Positions 1-9,650 of a stretch of DNA of 64,000 nt are shown here, piece by piece. Made by a program: the position numbers and the translations under genes. Positions within the stretch are counted from its first letter, which is position 1; each line of letters opens with the position of its first letter. Source of the DNA: Bacillus sp. FJAT-42376 (GTDB lineage: Bacteria; Bacillota; Bacilli; Bacillales; Bacillaceae); NCBI RefSeq assembly GCF_003816055.1, contig NZ_CP033906.1:310001-374000 (forward strand). Reading direction: 5' to 3'. A model generated the notes under the pieces. That model had not been told where the DNA came from. It made no database searches and saw only the letters and a program-made list of their open reading frames with translations.

Positions 1-1021
1 CGGATACCTCCTGCTGGCGGTTGTCCTTGCTTCGCCCGCTTCCCTGGATGAGCTGCAAGTAATCGATCAGGATCATGCCGAGGCCGGCCTCTTGCTTGAG
101 GCGGCGGCATTTGGAACGGATTTCGCTGACGCGGATCCCCGGGGTATCATCGATATAGATTCCGGCGTTGGAGAGACTTCCCATCGCCATGGTAAGCTTT
201 CCCCAGTCCTCGCTTGTCAGGTTACCGGTTCTTAAGTTTTGGGCGTTAATATTGCCTTCTGCACAGAGCATACGCATCACGAGCTGGTCGGCCCCCATCT
301 CGAGGCTGAAGATCGCCACGTTCTCGTCGGTCTTCGTTGCAACATTCTGGGCGATGTTCAGGGCAAAGGCGGTTTTCCCCACCGATGGACGGGCGGCAAC
401 GATGATCAAATCGTTGCGCTGGAAGCCCGCGGTCATTCGGTCTAGCTCGGAGAAACCGGTTGGAATCCCCGTGATATCCCCTTGGCGGTTGTGCAAAAGT
501 TCAATGTTGTCATAAGTCTGAACGAGCACATCCTTGATGCTTTGGAAGGATCCGGCGTTTTTCCGCTGTGCGACTTCCATGATGCTCTTTTCTGCATCGG
601 TTAGAAGATCCGCCACTTCATCTTCCCTTGTATACCCGTCCTGGGCAATCGTGCTTGCCGTCCGGATCAGTCTTCTTAAGATTGATTTTTCTTCTACGAT
701 TCTTGCATAATATTCTACGTTCGCCGCGGTCGGTACTGAGTTGGCAAGGTCCGTTAAGTAGGAGACCCCTCCAATTTCCTCCAGCAGGTTCACATCTGCC
801 AGATCAGACGTAACGGTCACAAGATCGACCGGTTCCCCTTTATCGGCAAGCTGGAGCATCGCATTATAAATTTTCTGATGGGCAGCCCGGTAGAAATCTT
901 CAGGGATTAATACTTCTGAAGCCATGGTCAGGGCTTGCGGTTCGAGAAAAATGGCTCCGAGTACAGCTTGTTCAGCATCTATATTCTGCGGCGGAATTCG
1001 GTCTTGAAAAAGCTCATTCAA
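1..1021 (-). CDS. dnaB: Replicative DNA helicase DnaB (called DnaC in B. subtilis), N-terminal 340 residues
   Basis: This is the hexameric 5'-3' helicase that unwinds DNA at the fork. The reverse strand gives a protein beginning MNELFQDRIPPQN from a TTG codon at 1021, with an AAGGACGG-type ribosome site upstream. The N-terminal primase-interacting domain covers about residues 10-150, then a linker, then the RecA-like motor with Walker A ARPSVGKT near residue 210. The gene runs off the left edge; the family is about 450 residues, so roughly 110 are missing, including the last motor motifs. The nearby ATG at 1018 is out of frame, which is why TTG was chosen. It lies downstream of rplI, as in B. 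subtilis, with a hairpin terminator between. Confidence 0.96.
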   Translation of the reverse strand, partial: MNELFQDRIPPQNIDAEQAVLGAIFLEPQALTMASEVLIPEDFYRAAHQKIYNAMLQLADKGEPVDLVTVTSDLADVNLLEEIGGVSYLTDLANSVPTAANVEYYARIVEEKSILRRLIRTASTIAQDGYTREDEVADLLTDAEKSIMEVAQRKNAGSFQSIKDVLVQTYDNIELLHNRQGDITGIPTGFSELDRMTAGFQRNDLIIVAARPSVGKTAFALNIAQNVATKTDENVAIFSLEMGADQLVMRMLCAEGNINAQNLRTGNLTSEDWGKLTMAMGSLSNAGIYIDDTPGIRVSEIRSKCRRLKQEAGLGMILIDYLQLIQGSGRSKDNRQQEVS

Positions 1022-1079
1022 ATTCGAGCACCGTCCTTTTAAATGAAATAACATGTACTTATCTATTATATAAGAAAAA

Positions 1080-1125
1080 GGTGACAGGCGCTGTAGCAGA
1101 TTTTTCTCTGGTCAGCCCTGTCACC
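1080..1125 (-). terminator. Terminator hairpin between rplI and dnaB
   Basis: Read on the minus strand, the nine-base arms GGTGACAGG and CCTGTCACC enclose a loop of about 28 bases and are followed by CTTTTTCTT. This looks like a rho-independent terminator or attenuator after rplI. The loop is long, so efficiency may be partial and some read-through into dnaB is likely. Confidence 0.65.
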
Positions 1126-1205
1126 TCTTACGCTGCTTTCTATCCTTGCAAAACCCCTGATCTTCCGCTTTTTGTAAACAGAAAGGATGGGTGAACTTTC
1201 CAAGC

Positions 1206-1652
1206 TTATTCTTCCGTTACATGCACCTTCAAAGTAGCTGTTACCTCTGTATGAAGCTTTACAGGCACGTTTGTGTAGCCCAGACCGCGGATTGCATCCG
1301 GAAGGTCAATTTTACGCTTATCAATTTTAATGGAGTGAACTTTTTTCAGCTCATCCGCAATTTGCTTGCTTGTGATGGAGCCAAACAGACGGCCGCCTTC
1401 TCCGGATTTTGCTTTTAGTTCTACAGTCAGCTCCTCAAGCGTTTTCTTCAGTTCTTCCGCCGCTTGAAGCTCTTGTTCTGCTTCTTTGTTTTCTTTATTC
1501 TTTTGGGCGTTTAGTGCAGACATGGCTGCATTGCTTGCCTCGACAGCAAGACCCTGTTTAATCAAAAAGTTATGTGCATAGCCGTCTGCTACGTTTTTTA
1601 CTTCGCCTTTTTTTCCTTTGCCTTTTACATCTTTTAGAAAAATAACTCTCAT
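1206..1652 (-). CDS. rplI: 50S ribosomal protein L9
   Basis: L9 binds domain V of 23S rRNA near the L1 stalk and helps keep the reading frame. The 148-residue product begins [19 protein letters not shown], the conserved N-terminal 23S-binding domain. A long charged helix follows (about residues 45-75), then the C-terminal domain with GGRLFGSIT near residue 86. The length is normal for the family. The ATG has a GGGAGGAATT-type ribosome site inside the end of gdpP; the last four bases of gdpP overlap its first four (ATGA), so the two are translationally coupled. Confidence 0.98.
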   Translation of the reverse strand: MRVIFLKDVKGKGKKGEVKNVADGYAHNFLIKQGLAVEASNAAMSALNAQKNKENKEAEQELQAAEELKKTLEELTVELKAKSGEGGRLFGSITSKQIADELKKVHSIKIDKRKIDLPDAIRGLGYTNVPVKLHTEVTATLKVHVTEE

Positions 1653-3628
1653 GCCTTAATTCCTCCCTCAAAATAATCGCCAATCGCTTGTTTTAATCTC
1701 TCTTCCGCTTCTGCAACGGTTATGTCTGACAGCTGGGTGGCTGCGTTGGTCAAATGACCGCCTCCGTCCAGTGCTTCCATAATAAGCTGGACATTGACAT
1801 CGCCAAGGGACCTTGCGCTGATCCCTACCGTATTTTCGTTCCGGCGTGCGATAACAAACGACGCGGCCACTCCGCTCATGGAAAGCAGGGTATCCGCCGT
1901 TTGCGCAATAATGACTTGGTCAAAATAAATATCCGGTTCATCAAAAGCCTTGGCAAGAGCGACTCCGTTTTCCAGCAGCTCCGTATTCTGGATGAGCTTG
2001 GAGCGCTTGACGAAATGCCCGATATCCTCTTTCATAAACTTTTGGACGAGGATGGTGTCCGCTCCCTTGGAACGGAGGTAGGAGGCTGCATCAAATGTCC
2101 TCGAACCGGTTCTGAGCGTAAAGCTTTTTGTGTCCACTATTATACCAGCTAACAGGGCGGTTGCTTCAATCATTTTGAGTTTTAGACGCTTCGGCTGGTA
2201 TTCGAGCAATTCGGTTACAAGCTCGGCTGTTGACGATGCATACGGCTCCATATAGACGAGAAGCGGATCTTTAATAAACTCTTCGCCCCGCCGGTGATGG
2301 TCGATGACCACTTTATCATGAACACGGTTAAGCAGCTTTTCATCAAGTACAAGGGATGGTTTATGCGTATCGACAACGACAAGAACCGTTTCTTCTGTTA
2401 CCAATTCAAGGGCTTCATCGGGCTTGATAAAATGAGACCACAATTCCGAATGAAGCTTCAGCTCTTCCACGAGCCGTTTGACGCTTGAATCAATCTCATT
2501 CTGATCCAATACGATGTAAGCTTCTTTTCCGTTTACTTCTGCAACCTTCAGCACGCCGATTGCCGCGCCAATGGAGTCCATATCCGGATATTTATGCCCC
2601 ATAATCAAAACCTTGTCGCTGTCTGTTACGATGTCTGTCATCGCATGGGAAATGACGCGCGCCCTTACCCGGGTTCTTTTTTCCATCGGGTTGGTCTTGC
2701 CGCCATAAAATTTAACCTTGCCGTTCGGCTGCTTAATCGCCACCTGGTCGCCTCCCCTGCCGAGTGCAAGATCAAGGCTGGACTGGGCTAAATCCCCAAG
2801 CTCCTGAAGCGAATGGTGCCCGGCCCCGATTCCGACGCTAAGCGTGAGCGAAATATTGTAAACCGCCGTTCGCTCGCGGACTTCATCCAGAACAGAGAAC
2901 TTCGTTTTCTCTAACTTTTCTAAAATGTTCTCATTCAGCACAGCAAGAAACCGTTCGGAGGAAACCCGCTTCAAAAACAGCCCCTGGTCGGTCCCCCATT
3001 TATTCAAAAGGGAGGTTACTTCGCTGTTGATCGTACTTTTCGTCTGATCATCCATCCCTTGAGTCACTTCATCATAATTATCAAGAAAAATAAGGGCTAA
3101 AACGGTCCGTTCATTTTTGTATTGTTTTTCAATTTCCTTTTGCTCCGTTACATCAAAGAAATAAAGCAGGCGCTCTTCCCTTTTAATGATGACTTTGAAT
3201 TTCCGGTCATGAAGCGTAATCGTCTCGGAATCCACTTCCTGTTTAATAAGAGGAATCAGTCCTTCTGCTACATCATAAAGCGTTCTTCCCACGAGGGTAT
3301 CTTCGTCAAAGGAAGAGGCGAGGAACGGGTTGGTCCACTCAATGTAATACTGATCATTAAACAGCATAATGCCAATCGGCATCTCCATGAGCGCTTCTTC
3401 TCCGACCTTTTTCAGCCTGTAAGAGAGCGTCGATATGTATCCTTCCATGTCTGCTTTCATCCTGGCATCCGCCTGTATAAGAAGAACGAGGGTCAGCCCG
3501 GTAAGAAGAAGTCCAGCGAAGGAGAGGATCCAATTATAATAAAAAAGAAAAACTAATGCGATCACTGTTACGCCATATAGGACGTATATAGGGTAACGGA
3601 ATAAACGCTTTTCGTAAAAACTTGGCAT
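1649..3628 (-). CDS. gdpP: Cyclic-di-AMP phosphodiesterase GdpP (YybT)
   Basis: GdpP hydrolyses c-di-AMP to pApA and so affects potassium balance, cell-wall stress and beta-lactam tolerance. The 659-residue protein shows the family's full order: two membrane helices (about 12-55), a degenerate PAS domain (84-160), a degenerate GGDEF domain (173-300) in which the catalytic GGDEF signature is absent, and a DHH/DHHA1 catalytic region (about 340-650). Metal ligands are visible as H345, D349, D351, D420 and D443-H444-H445, and the DHHA1 GGGH motif lies near residue 605. The start ATG follows GAGGAGCTGAAACAG. It is coupled to rplI downstream and follows yybS, as in B. subtilis. Confidence 0.97.
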   Translation of the reverse strand: MPSFYEKRLFRYPIYVLYGVTVIALVFLFYYNWILSFAGLLLTGLTLVLLIQADARMKADMEGYISTLSYRLKKVGEEALMEMPIGIMLFNDQYYIEWTNPFLASSFDEDTLVGRTLYDVAEGLIPLIKQEVDSETITLHDRKFKVIIKREERLLYFFDVTEQKEIEKQYKNERTVLALIFLDNYDEVTQGMDDQTKSTINSEVTSLLNKWGTDQGLFLKRVSSERFLAVLNENILEKLEKTKFSVLDEVRERTAVYNISLTLSVGIGAGHHSLQELGDLAQSSLDLALGRGGDQVAIKQPNGKVKFYGGKTNPMEKRTRVRARVISHAMTDIVTDSDKVLIMGHKYPDMDSIGAAIGVLKVAEVNGKEAYIVLDQNEIDSSVKRLVEELKLHSELWSHFIKPDEALELVTEETVLVVVDTHKPSLVLDEKLLNRVHDKVVIDHHRRGEEFIKDPLLVYMEPYASSTAELVTELLEYQPKRLKLKMIEATALLAGIIVDTKSFTLRTGSRTFDAASYLRSKGADTILVQKFMKEDIGHFVKRSKLIQNTELLENGVALAKAFDEPDIYFDQVIIAQTADTLLSMSGVAASFVIARRNENTVGISARSLGDVNVQLIMEALDGGGHLTNAATQLSDITVAEAEERLKQAIGDYFEGGIKA

Positions 3629-3667
3629 CTGTTTCAGCTCCTCGCAACAGTGATACCGTCCCGCTTA

Positions 3668-4600
3668 TCATTTGCGGGTGATTTTTTCCCTTAATTTGAA
3701 TCCTATGTCAATTATACCTAAGAATTGAATCGGATAAAGCAAAAACGGCAGGAACAGGGAAAATATAGAAACCGCAATAGGGATGCCTTTTGCGATTCCT
3801 TTTGCATAAGCGTAATAGAATAGAAAAGATAATCCCTGAATGATCAGCAGGACCATCAGAATAAAAAACAGATTTGTCACGGCAATATTTAAATAGGATC
3901 CTTTTTCAAATCCCAGATAACTCAGCAAAATAACAGCAAAATAATACCATGCAATGCTTTTCGGCAGCTTCCATTCTCTAAATGGCTTCAATGGTTTAAC
4001 CTCAAGCTTCAGTCTCTTGAGAATAGGAGACGCAATGGCATGTGTCACAATGGAGAAAAAGAAACTGCACATCACTAAAACGGTGGGAAGTAAATTGAAG
4101 AATTGATCTACTTGAGTACGAAGCAGCTTCATTTGTTCTTCATCGGGAGACTGGCCCATCGTTTTCATAAATGAAGTCGCCATATCAATCGATTCTGTCA
4201 TCATGGACTTGAATTCAGCCAATGGGTTTACTTGAAAAAAGAGGACTGAAATGACGTAGCTCCCAAGAATAGTAGCAAGGAACGCAAACGTTCCTCCAAT
4301 GACCGCCGGAGCACTTCCTCTTTTCTTATAAAGTGTACCCATGATCATCCCGGTTAAAGCGGTGGGGGCTGCTGCAATCAATGCACTGATCGATCCCGTA
4401 ATAAAAACGACCGGCAATGATGCCGCAAATAAAAGGAAACTGCTCCTCGCATCATGCCTTAATGCATAAATGATGAAGGGGATCGGCAGGGCAAATGAAG
4501 TAATCATTCCCAGAAGCGGAACGGTGATGGTGATTAAGACGGCAACAGCAAAAAGAGCAAGCATAATGGCTCCCTCTGTCAGGGCATTCGTGCGTTTCAC
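3668..4600 (-). CDS. yybS: YybS family integral membrane protein (DUF2232)
   Basis: The 310-residue protein has about eight hydrophobic stretches, starting EGAIMLALFAVAVLITITV and ending in a Lys/Arg-rich tail, and matches the YybS/DUF2232 family by content and position upstream of gdpP. The function of the family is unknown; some members resemble transporter membrane components. The start is a GTG (GTG AAA CGC) preceded by GAGGTGAGCCT. The gene is 39 bases upstream of gdpP and probably in the same transcript. Confidence 0.85.
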   Translation of the reverse strand: MKRTNALTEGAIMLALFAVAVLITITVPLLGMITSFALPIPFIIYALRHDARSSFLLFAASLPVVFITGSISALIAAAPTALTGMIMGTLYKKRGSAPAVIGGTFAFLATILGSYVISVLFFQVNPLAEFKSMMTESIDMATSFMKTMGQSPDEEQMKLLRTQVDQFFNLLPTVLVMCSFFFSIVTHAIASPILKRLKLEVKPLKPFREWKLPKSIAWYYFAVILLSYLGFEKGSYLNIAVTNLFFILMVLLIIQGLSFLFYYAYAKGIAKGIPIAVSIFSLFLPFLLYPIQFLGIIDIGFKLREKITRK

Positions 4601-4794
4601 AGGCTCACCTCATTCAGGTTGGTTCACAGAGAATTAACAGAACTCTATGGTCATAAAATGAAAAAACTGCTTATATAAGCAGGGTTAATCGAGTTAGACA
4701 GCAATCCAGCCCATTATAACATTTTTTCGGGATAAAAAGGAATCACGGCTACTTTGCTGCTCCTTTCAGCCGCTTCAATATGCTGAATAAAAAT

Positions 4795-4823
4795 AAAAGA
4801 CACTCACCGAATGAGTGTCTTTT
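4795..4823 (-). terminator. Terminator of the rpsF-ssb-rpsR operon
   Basis: A perfect stem AAAAGACACTCA / TGAGTGTCTTTT with a five-base loop lies 10 bases past the rpsR stop. It is T-rich on both sides and could work in both directions; the only gene that needs it is rpsR. Confidence 0.9.
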
Positions 4824-4832
4824 TTGAATTCA

Positions 4833-5075
<243 letters not shown>

Positions 5076-5107
5076 TCATACACTCCTTTCAGATTGGATT
5101 TTTGTTC

Positions 5108-5620
5108 TCAGAATGGCAAATCATCGTCTGATATATCAATCGGTTGTCCATCATTGGCAAATGGATCATCATCAAAGCTTGTACGGCCCTGATTGTTATT
5201 ATTCCGCTGCTGATCTGAACCACCATATGATCTCTGGCCGCCCTGAGACTGGCCTCCATCATAAAAGTTATTGCTGTTTCCGCCACCGCTGTTTCCGGCG
5301 CCTCTAGGCTCCAAAAACTGTACGCTGTCGGCCACAACTTCAGTTACATACACACGGCGTCCTGTTTGATCCTCATAGCTGCGAGACTGCAATCTGCCTT
5401 CAACGCCAGCCAAGCTGCCTTTTTTCAAGAAGTTTGCCACATTTTCGGCCTGACGTCTCCATACAACACAGTTAAGGAAGTCTGCTTCCTTTTCCCCCTG
5501 CTGGTTCGTAAACGTACGGTTTACGGCAAGAGTGAAGGTGGCAACGGCTGCCCCTGCTGGTGTATATCGAAGTTCAGGGTCTTTTGTAAGTCTTCCGACG
5601 AGAACGACACGATTGATCAT
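5108..5620 (-). CDS. ssb: Single-stranded DNA-binding protein
   Basis: Ssb coats single-stranded DNA and recruits replication and repair proteins. From the ATG at 5620 the protein has 170 residues: an OB fold over about residues 1-105 ([20 protein letters not shown]), a Gly/Asn/Gln-rich linker, and the acidic tip ending DDDLPF that binds RecA-mediator, RecQ and DnaE-type partners. An in-frame ATG nine bases upstream lies inside the AAAGGATGG ribosome site, so the downstream ATG (spacing 8) was chosen. It is sandwiched between rpsF and rpsR as in all Bacillus. Confidence 0.97.
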   Translation of the reverse strand: MINRVVLVGRLTKDPELRYTPAGAAVATFTLAVNRTFTNQQGEKEADFLNCVVWRRQAENVANFLKKGSLAGVEGRLQSRSYEDQTGRRVYVTEVVADSVQFLEPRGAGNSGGGNSNNFYDGGQSQGGQRSYGGSDQQRNNNNQGRTSFDDDPFANDGQPIDISDDDLPF

Positions 5621-5661
5621 GAAGACCATCCTTTATTTAGAAAATTTATGATCGGCTGCAA

Positions 5662-5949
5662 TTATTCTTCTTCTTTAATCACGATGTGACGAATGATGTC
5701 TTCGCTGATCTTTGCAAGACGGTCAAATTCTTGAACCGCTTCTGCTTCAGAAGCAACTTTAACGATCTGATAGTAACCATCGCGGAAATCATTGATTTCA
5801 TAAGCAAGGCGGCGTTTGCCCCACTCTTTTGTTTCCTTTACTTCCGCACCATTGTCAGAAAGAATTCCGCTGAAACGCTCAACAAGAGCTTTCTTCGCAT
5901 CCTCTTCAATGTTTGGACGTACGATGTACATAATTTCGTAGTTTGTCAT
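5662..5949 (-). CDS. rpsF: 30S ribosomal protein S6
   Basis: S6 forms a heterodimer with S18 on the 30S platform. The 95-residue product starts [20 protein letters not shown] and includes the family signature [10 protein letters not shown] near residue 63. It is first in the operon rpsF-ssb-rpsR, with an AGGAGGTG ribosome site seven bases before the ATG. The leader upstream may carry the S6:S18 autoregulatory structure described separately. Confidence 0.98.
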   Translation of the reverse strand: MTNYEIMYIVRPNIEEDAKKALVERFSGILSDNGAEVKETKEWGKRRLAYEINDFRDGYYQIVKVASEAEAVQEFDRLAKISEDIIRHIVIKEEE

Positions 5950-6022
5950 TACTCTACACCTCCTCTTGGTCTAAGCGGCCCTCAAATGAATGAGAGCAAG
6001 GAGCAATAATTCAATTACTCAC
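5950..6022 (-). promoter_or_regulatory. Candidate S6:S18 autoregulatory leader of the rpsF operon
   Basis: The transcript between the promoter and rpsF can form an outer helix (UCCUUG with CAAGAGGA), an inner hairpin (CUCUCA with UGAGGG) and an unpaired GCCG stretch between them. A CCG-containing bulge flanked by two helices is the known feature of the S6:S18-binding leader found before rpsF in many bacteria, where the complex represses its own operon. The fold was drawn by eye and has one mismatch, so this is a suggestion. Confidence 0.45.
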
Positions 6023-6030
6023 AAGTTAGA

Positions 6031-6059
6031 ATTATACCAAATGGATTGGAATTTGGCAA
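6031..6059 (-). promoter_or_regulatory. SigA promoter of rpsF-ssb-rpsR
   Basis: On the minus strand TTGCCA (-35) and TATAAT (-10) are separated by 17 bases. The -10 is a perfect consensus. The predicted start lies about 75 bases upstream of rpsF. Confidence 0.85.
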
Positions 6060-6138
6060 GGCGCTTCCTTTAATTTGAGGGGCAGCTGAGCCGTTTTGCC
6101 GCAAAAAAGCGGGAAGCGCGCTAAATCTTTATTCGGGA

Positions 6139-6392
6139 GGGGCCTGTCCCCTTGTGCTTCACCGCATCAGGGGACGGATGCATTTGCCTGCGAACCCTTA
6201 TACAGCAGGGCTTCCCAAAGACGGTGCCTGAGCTTTAGTCCGGTAAAATTCTTGGGGACTGGCACGGGGCCTGTCCCCTCTTGCTTCACCGCAGCCGGGG
6301 ACAGAGGCATTTGCCTGCGAACCCTGATGCAGCGCGGCTTCCCAAAGATGGTGCCGGAGCTTTAATACGGTAAATTTTTCGGGGACTGACCC
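6139..6392. repeat. Two tandem copies of a 127-bp GC-rich repeat
   Basis: The 440 bases between the rpsF promoter and the ychF terminator hold no gene. Two units starting at 6139 and 6266 each run GGGGCCTGTCCCC, a CTTCACCGCA block, a GCATTTGCCTGCGAACCC block, a GGCTTCCCAAAG block, GAGCTTTA, CGGTAAA and GGGGACTG. They differ at scattered positions, so the duplication is not recent. Each unit contains GGGGACTG and CTGTCCCC arms that can pair. Part of a further unit may remain just before 6139. The function is unknown; it looks like a REP-type intergenic repeat. Confidence 0.8.
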
Positions 6393-6466
6393 CCGATCCC
6401 CCGCTGGCAATGCAGGACTGCCCCCGTACATCCGTCCCTCTCCAAGCCCTATTCCGAATAGAAAAA

Positions 6467-6490
6467 AGAAGACTCCCTCAAGAGCCTTCT
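6467..6490 (-). terminator. Terminator of ychF
   Basis: On the minus strand AGAAGGCTC pairs with GAGTCTTCT (one G-T pair) and is followed by TTTTTTC, nine bases past the ychF stop. Confidence 0.85.
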
Positions 6491-6498
6491 TTTAAATA

Positions 6499-7599
6499 TT
6501 AAACGTTAAAACGGAAGTGAATGATGTCTCCGTCTTTCACAAGGTATTCTTTTCCTTCAAGGCGGACTTTCCCCGCTTCACGGGCTGCGCCCATTGTTTT
6601 TGCAGCAAGAAGGTCTTCATAGTGGACGGTTTCAGCACGGATAAATCCGCGTTCAAAGTCCGTATGGATGACGCCTGCGCATTGAGGGGCTTTCATGCCG
6701 AGACGGAAGGTCCATGCACGTACTTCCTGAACGCCTGCCGTAAAGTAAGTCGCAAGGCCAAGCAGCTGATAAGTCGCGCGGATCAGCTGATCCAGTCCTG
6801 ATTCCTTGATGCCAAGCTCTTCAAGGAACATTTCCTTTTCTTCTGCATCAAGCTCGACGATTTCAGATTCAATTTTCGCACACACGACAATCACTTCTGC
6901 GTTTTCTTTCGCTGCAAAATCTCTTACTTTTTGAACGTAAGGGTTTTTAGAGGAATCGGCTACTTCATCCTCTGCTACGTTTGCCACATAAAGGATCGGT
7001 TTGCTTGTCAGCAGGTGAAGCTGCTTCACATACTTCATCTGTTCGTCCGTAAACTCAACCGAACGGGCCGGCATGCCGTTTTCAAACGCTTCTTTCAGCT
7101 TGGAAAGAATTTCATGCTCAGCAACGGCATCTTTATCCTTCTGTCTGGCAAGCTTTTCTACACGCGCAGCACGTTTGTCGACAGATTCAAGGTCAGCAAG
7201 AACAAGCTCAAGGTTGATGGTCTCAATATCATCGATCGGGTCCACTTTGCCGGATACGTGTGTGATGTTTCCATCCTCGAAACAGCGGACTACATGAGTA
7301 ATCGCGTCCACCTGGCGGATATGGGAAAGGAATTTGTTTCCAAGACCTTCACCTTTGCTTGCGCCTTTTACGATTCCGGCAATATCGGTAAATTCAAAAG
7401 CGGTTGGAACGGTTTTTTTAGGCTGGACAAGCTCTGTCAATTTTTGAAGACGCTCGTCCGGTACTTCCACAATGCCCACATTCGGGTCAATCGTACAGAA
7501 TGGATAGTTGGCAGACTCTGCGCCTGCTTGTGTAATTGCGTTAAAAAGAGTGGATTTCCCTACGTTCGGAAGTCCGACAATACCTGCAGTTAAAGCCAT
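6499..7599 (-). CDS. ychF: Redox-regulated ATPase YchF (EngD/YyaF), Obg family
   Basis: YchF is a conserved P-loop protein that hydrolyses ATP rather than GTP and associates with ribosomes; it is linked to oxidative stress control. The 366-residue protein starts MALTAGIVGLPNVGKST, with the G1 loop GLPNVGKS at residues 8-15, a Switch region FCTIDPN, DIAGIVKGAS (G3), a coiled-coil insertion (about 130-200) and the C-terminal TGS domain ending DGDIIHFRFNV. The ATG at 7599 was taken because the family starts there and GAGGAGCTGAACGAAAC precedes it; an in-frame ATG at 7635 is not needed. It ends the group mscS, yyzM, ychF. Confidence 0.96.
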   Translation of the reverse strand: MALTAGIVGLPNVGKSTLFNAITQAGAESANYPFCTIDPNVGIVEVPDERLQKLTELVQPKKTVPTAFEFTDIAGIVKGASKGEGLGNKFLSHIRQVDAITHVVRCFEDGNITHVSGKVDPIDDIETINLELVLADLESVDKRAARVEKLARQKDKDAVAEHEILSKLKEAFENGMPARSVEFTDEQMKYVKQLHLLTSKPILYVANVAEDEVADSSKNPYVQKVRDFAAKENAEVIVVCAKIESEIVELDAEEKEMFLEELGIKESGLDQLIRATYQLLGLATYFTAGVQEVRAWTFRLGMKAPQCAGVIHTDFERGFIRAETVHYEDLLAAKTMGAAREAGKVRLEGKEYLVKDGDIIHFRFNV

Positions 7600-7721
7600 G
7601 TTTCGTTCAGCTCCTCTATGATAAACAAATCCCATAATGCGGAATTTGCTGTGTTAGGCCGTACTATTGTAAACCAACCCCAATTATAGAAAGGAAATGC
7701 GGAAAACACAAGAAAAACTGG

Positions 7722-7928
7722 TTACTCGGCGGGCTGTTCTGCCTTGACGAGCATTTTTTTCATCTTTCTTGTGAATTCTTTTCTCGGGATCATCACGCTG
7801 TGGCCGCAGCCTTCGCATTTAATTCGGATGTCCATGCCAAGACGGATGATTTTCCACCGATTTGCTCCGCATGGATGGGGTTTTTTCATTTCCACAATGT
7901 CATTTAAATCAAATTCCTTATCCGCCAC
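7722..7928 (-). CDS. yyzM: Small DUF951 protein YyzM
   Basis: A 68-residue protein beginning (V)ADKEFDLNDIVEMKKPHPCGANRWKIIRLGMDIRIKCEGCGHSVMIPR, which is the DUF951 family. Three cysteines, one in PHPCG and two in CEGCGH, suggest a metal or nucleic-acid-binding role, but the function is unknown. The start was placed at the GTG at 7928 from family length (about 65 residues) and the GGAAAGGGTGA ribosome site. The gene overlaps the end of the mscS-type gene by 11 bases, so the two are probably coupled. Confidence 0.85.
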   Translation of the reverse strand: MADKEFDLNDIVEMKKPHPCGANRWKIIRLGMDIRIKCEGCGHSVMIPRKEFTRKMKKMLVKAEQPAE

Positions 7929-8811
7929 TTTGCTCACCCTTTCCAATGGATGGATCTTTTGCATCCCGGTTGTACATGACGATGCGCGGGAACGGGATAT
8001 CGATTCCATGCTCGTCCATGACAAGCTTGATCTCTTTGCGAATCATTCTTGCTACATAGAAATGCTGCATCGGCGCTGTTTCGCATACAACTCTGAGCGT
8101 AATTTCAGAAGGGCCGAAATTATGGACTCCGAGGAGCTCCGGAACAGCCGCCATGTCTTCGTATTTGGCAGGCAGGACGCGCAAAAGGTCGCGGATGACT
8201 TCTTCGACATGCTGAATATCCGACTCATACGCCACATTGATGTCGACAACAGCCGTACTGTTGTGGATCGAGAAATTCGTTACTTCGACGATGCTTCCGT
8301 TCGGCAAAATATGAAGTTCTCCTGTCCAGCTTTTAATCTTGGTGGTTCTGAGACCAATTTCCTCTACCGTTCCTTCAAACCCTCCGACGCGGATTACATC
8401 GCCGACGGAAAATTGATCTTCAAAAATAATGAAAAAACCGGTGATGATATCCCGTACAAGGTTTTGCGCTCCGAATCCGACAGCAAGTCCGACAATTCCG
8501 GCACCGGCAAGGAGAGCTTTCACATCGAGGCTCATCGTTTCAAGAATCATCAGAAGAGCGGCAAAATAGACAACGTACGCCAGGACATTACTGAGCAGCT
8601 TCGCAAGCGTATTCTCCCGGCGCTCTGAAATCCTGAGGGGGGATTTCACTCTCAGCGTCAGTACCTTGGCAATTGCCATGTTGCCAACCCGGATAATTAA
8701 AGCGGCCGCGACGATAATAAAAATGATTCTTAAACTGCCGAATCCGATTCCGGTCCAAAGTTCTTCGTTCAGCAAATGCTCCTGTATTTTTGCATAAATC
8801 TTTTCATTCAA
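7918..8811 (-). CDS. Small-conductance mechanosensitive channel, MscS family (YkuT-like)
   Basis: MscS channels open under membrane tension during osmotic downshock. The 297-residue protein has three hydrophobic helices (about 20-45, 65-90, 95-130). The pore helix and cytoplasmic beta domain follow: GIVGLAVGFGAQNLVRDIITGFFIIFEDQ is classic MscS, followed by FSVGDVIRVGGFEGTVEEIGLRTT. The start is a TTG with GGAGTG upstream; no in-frame ATG occurs nearby. It lies divergent from yyaC and upstream of yyzM. B. subtilis has similar proteins, but I assign no exact symbol. Confidence 0.93.
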   Translation of the reverse strand: MNEKIYAKIQEHLLNEELWTGIGFGSLRIIFIIVAAALIIRVGNMAIAKVLTLRVKSPLRISERRENTLAKLLSNVLAYVVYFAALLMILETMSLDVKALLAGAGIVGLAVGFGAQNLVRDIITGFFIIFEDQFSVGDVIRVGGFEGTVEEIGLRTTKIKSWTGELHILPNGSIVEVTNFSIHNSTAVVDINVAYESDIQHVEEVIRDLLRVLPAKYEDMAAVPELLGVHNFGPSEITLRVVCETAPMQHFYVARMIRKEIKLVMDEHGIDIPFPRIVMYNRDAKDPSIGKGEQSGG

Positions 8812-9002
8812 AAGGATTCACTCCTGCCTATCGGTACTTCCTATTGTTCATTATCTATTTATTTTAGCAAGTTTTGCAGTGGATGGACAGAGGACATCCC
8901 CAAAAACCAATCCCGGCTCAAACTTCCATCTCCCTAGTATAGATTCAGTCCATAATCCGTATACTGATAGTACTTATGAGTACAAGGAGCTGGACAGGAG
9001 CT

Positions 9003-9650
9003 ATGAATCTAAAAACGGGCTTGTTTTCATCTTTCAAGGATCCGGAACGCATTTACTATGAAGATCAGGATGCACGGGAGCTTCTGTCTTCTTGTATTCT
9101 CGCGCTCCTCCCTAAAATAGCGGGAAGGGAAATTGTTATTTTATGCATCGGCACAGACCGTTCAACAGGGGACAGTCTTGGTCCGATTGTCGGGTCCAAG
9201 CTTGCGGAGAAGAGGTTGGAGCGGTTTCATATATACGGGACGCTAAAAGATCCGGTTCACGCGGTGAACTTAGAGGAGTCGATTGCCCTTATAGAGGCAT
9301 CCTATCGCAATCCATTTATCATAGCCATTGATGCCTGTCTGGGAAAATTGAAAAGTGTCGGTTCGTTCCAAATCGGGCCAGGGCCCGTCAAGCCCGGTGC
9401 CGGAGTGAACAAAGACCTTCCGGCTGTCGGAGACATGCATTTGACCGGCATTGTGAATGTGAGCGGATTTATGGAGTTTTTCGTTTTGCAGAATACGAGG
9501 CTTCACCTTGTCATGACGATGGCCGGCCTCATCGCTGACAGCATCGCTGACGCAGAGAAACGGCATGTGGTCCGTTCCTCTTGGATGAAAAGGTCGCCGA
9601 TTGCGAACTTAACTAAAAAAAATAATGCTGAATCGTCACAAGCAGAATAA
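9003..9650 (+). CDS. yyaC: Spore protein YyaC (DUF1256, GPR-like)
   Basis: YyaC is a sporulation protein structurally related to the germination protease GPR. The protein starts MNLKTGLFSSFKD (215 residues) and has the DUF1256 core IVILCIGTDRSTGDSLGPIVGSKL and FIIAIDACLGK, with GxGD/ID acidic residues typical of the GPR fold. The ATG at 9003 is preferred; AGGAG lies only two bases before it, though AAGGAG occurs further upstream, and an in-frame ATG at 8976 is possible. The gene's end overlaps the convergent DUF554 gene by 38 bases, so the last 12 codons are shared sequence. Confidence 0.88.
   Translation: MNLKTGLFSSFKDPERIYYEDQDARELLSSCILALLPKIAGREIVILCIGTDRSTGDSLGPIVGSKLAEKRLERFHIYGTLKDPVHAVNLEESIALIEASYRNPFIIAIDACLGKLKSVGSFQIGPGPVKPGAGVNKDLPAVGDMHLTGIVNVSGFMEFFVLQNTRLHLVMTMAGLIADSIADAEKRHVVRSSWMKRSPIANLTKKNNAESSQAE

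Noticed and set aside
7744..8628. 294-codon plus-strand frame opposite the MscS gene
   Set aside because: It is the mirror of a well-supported channel gene, with no family features of its own.
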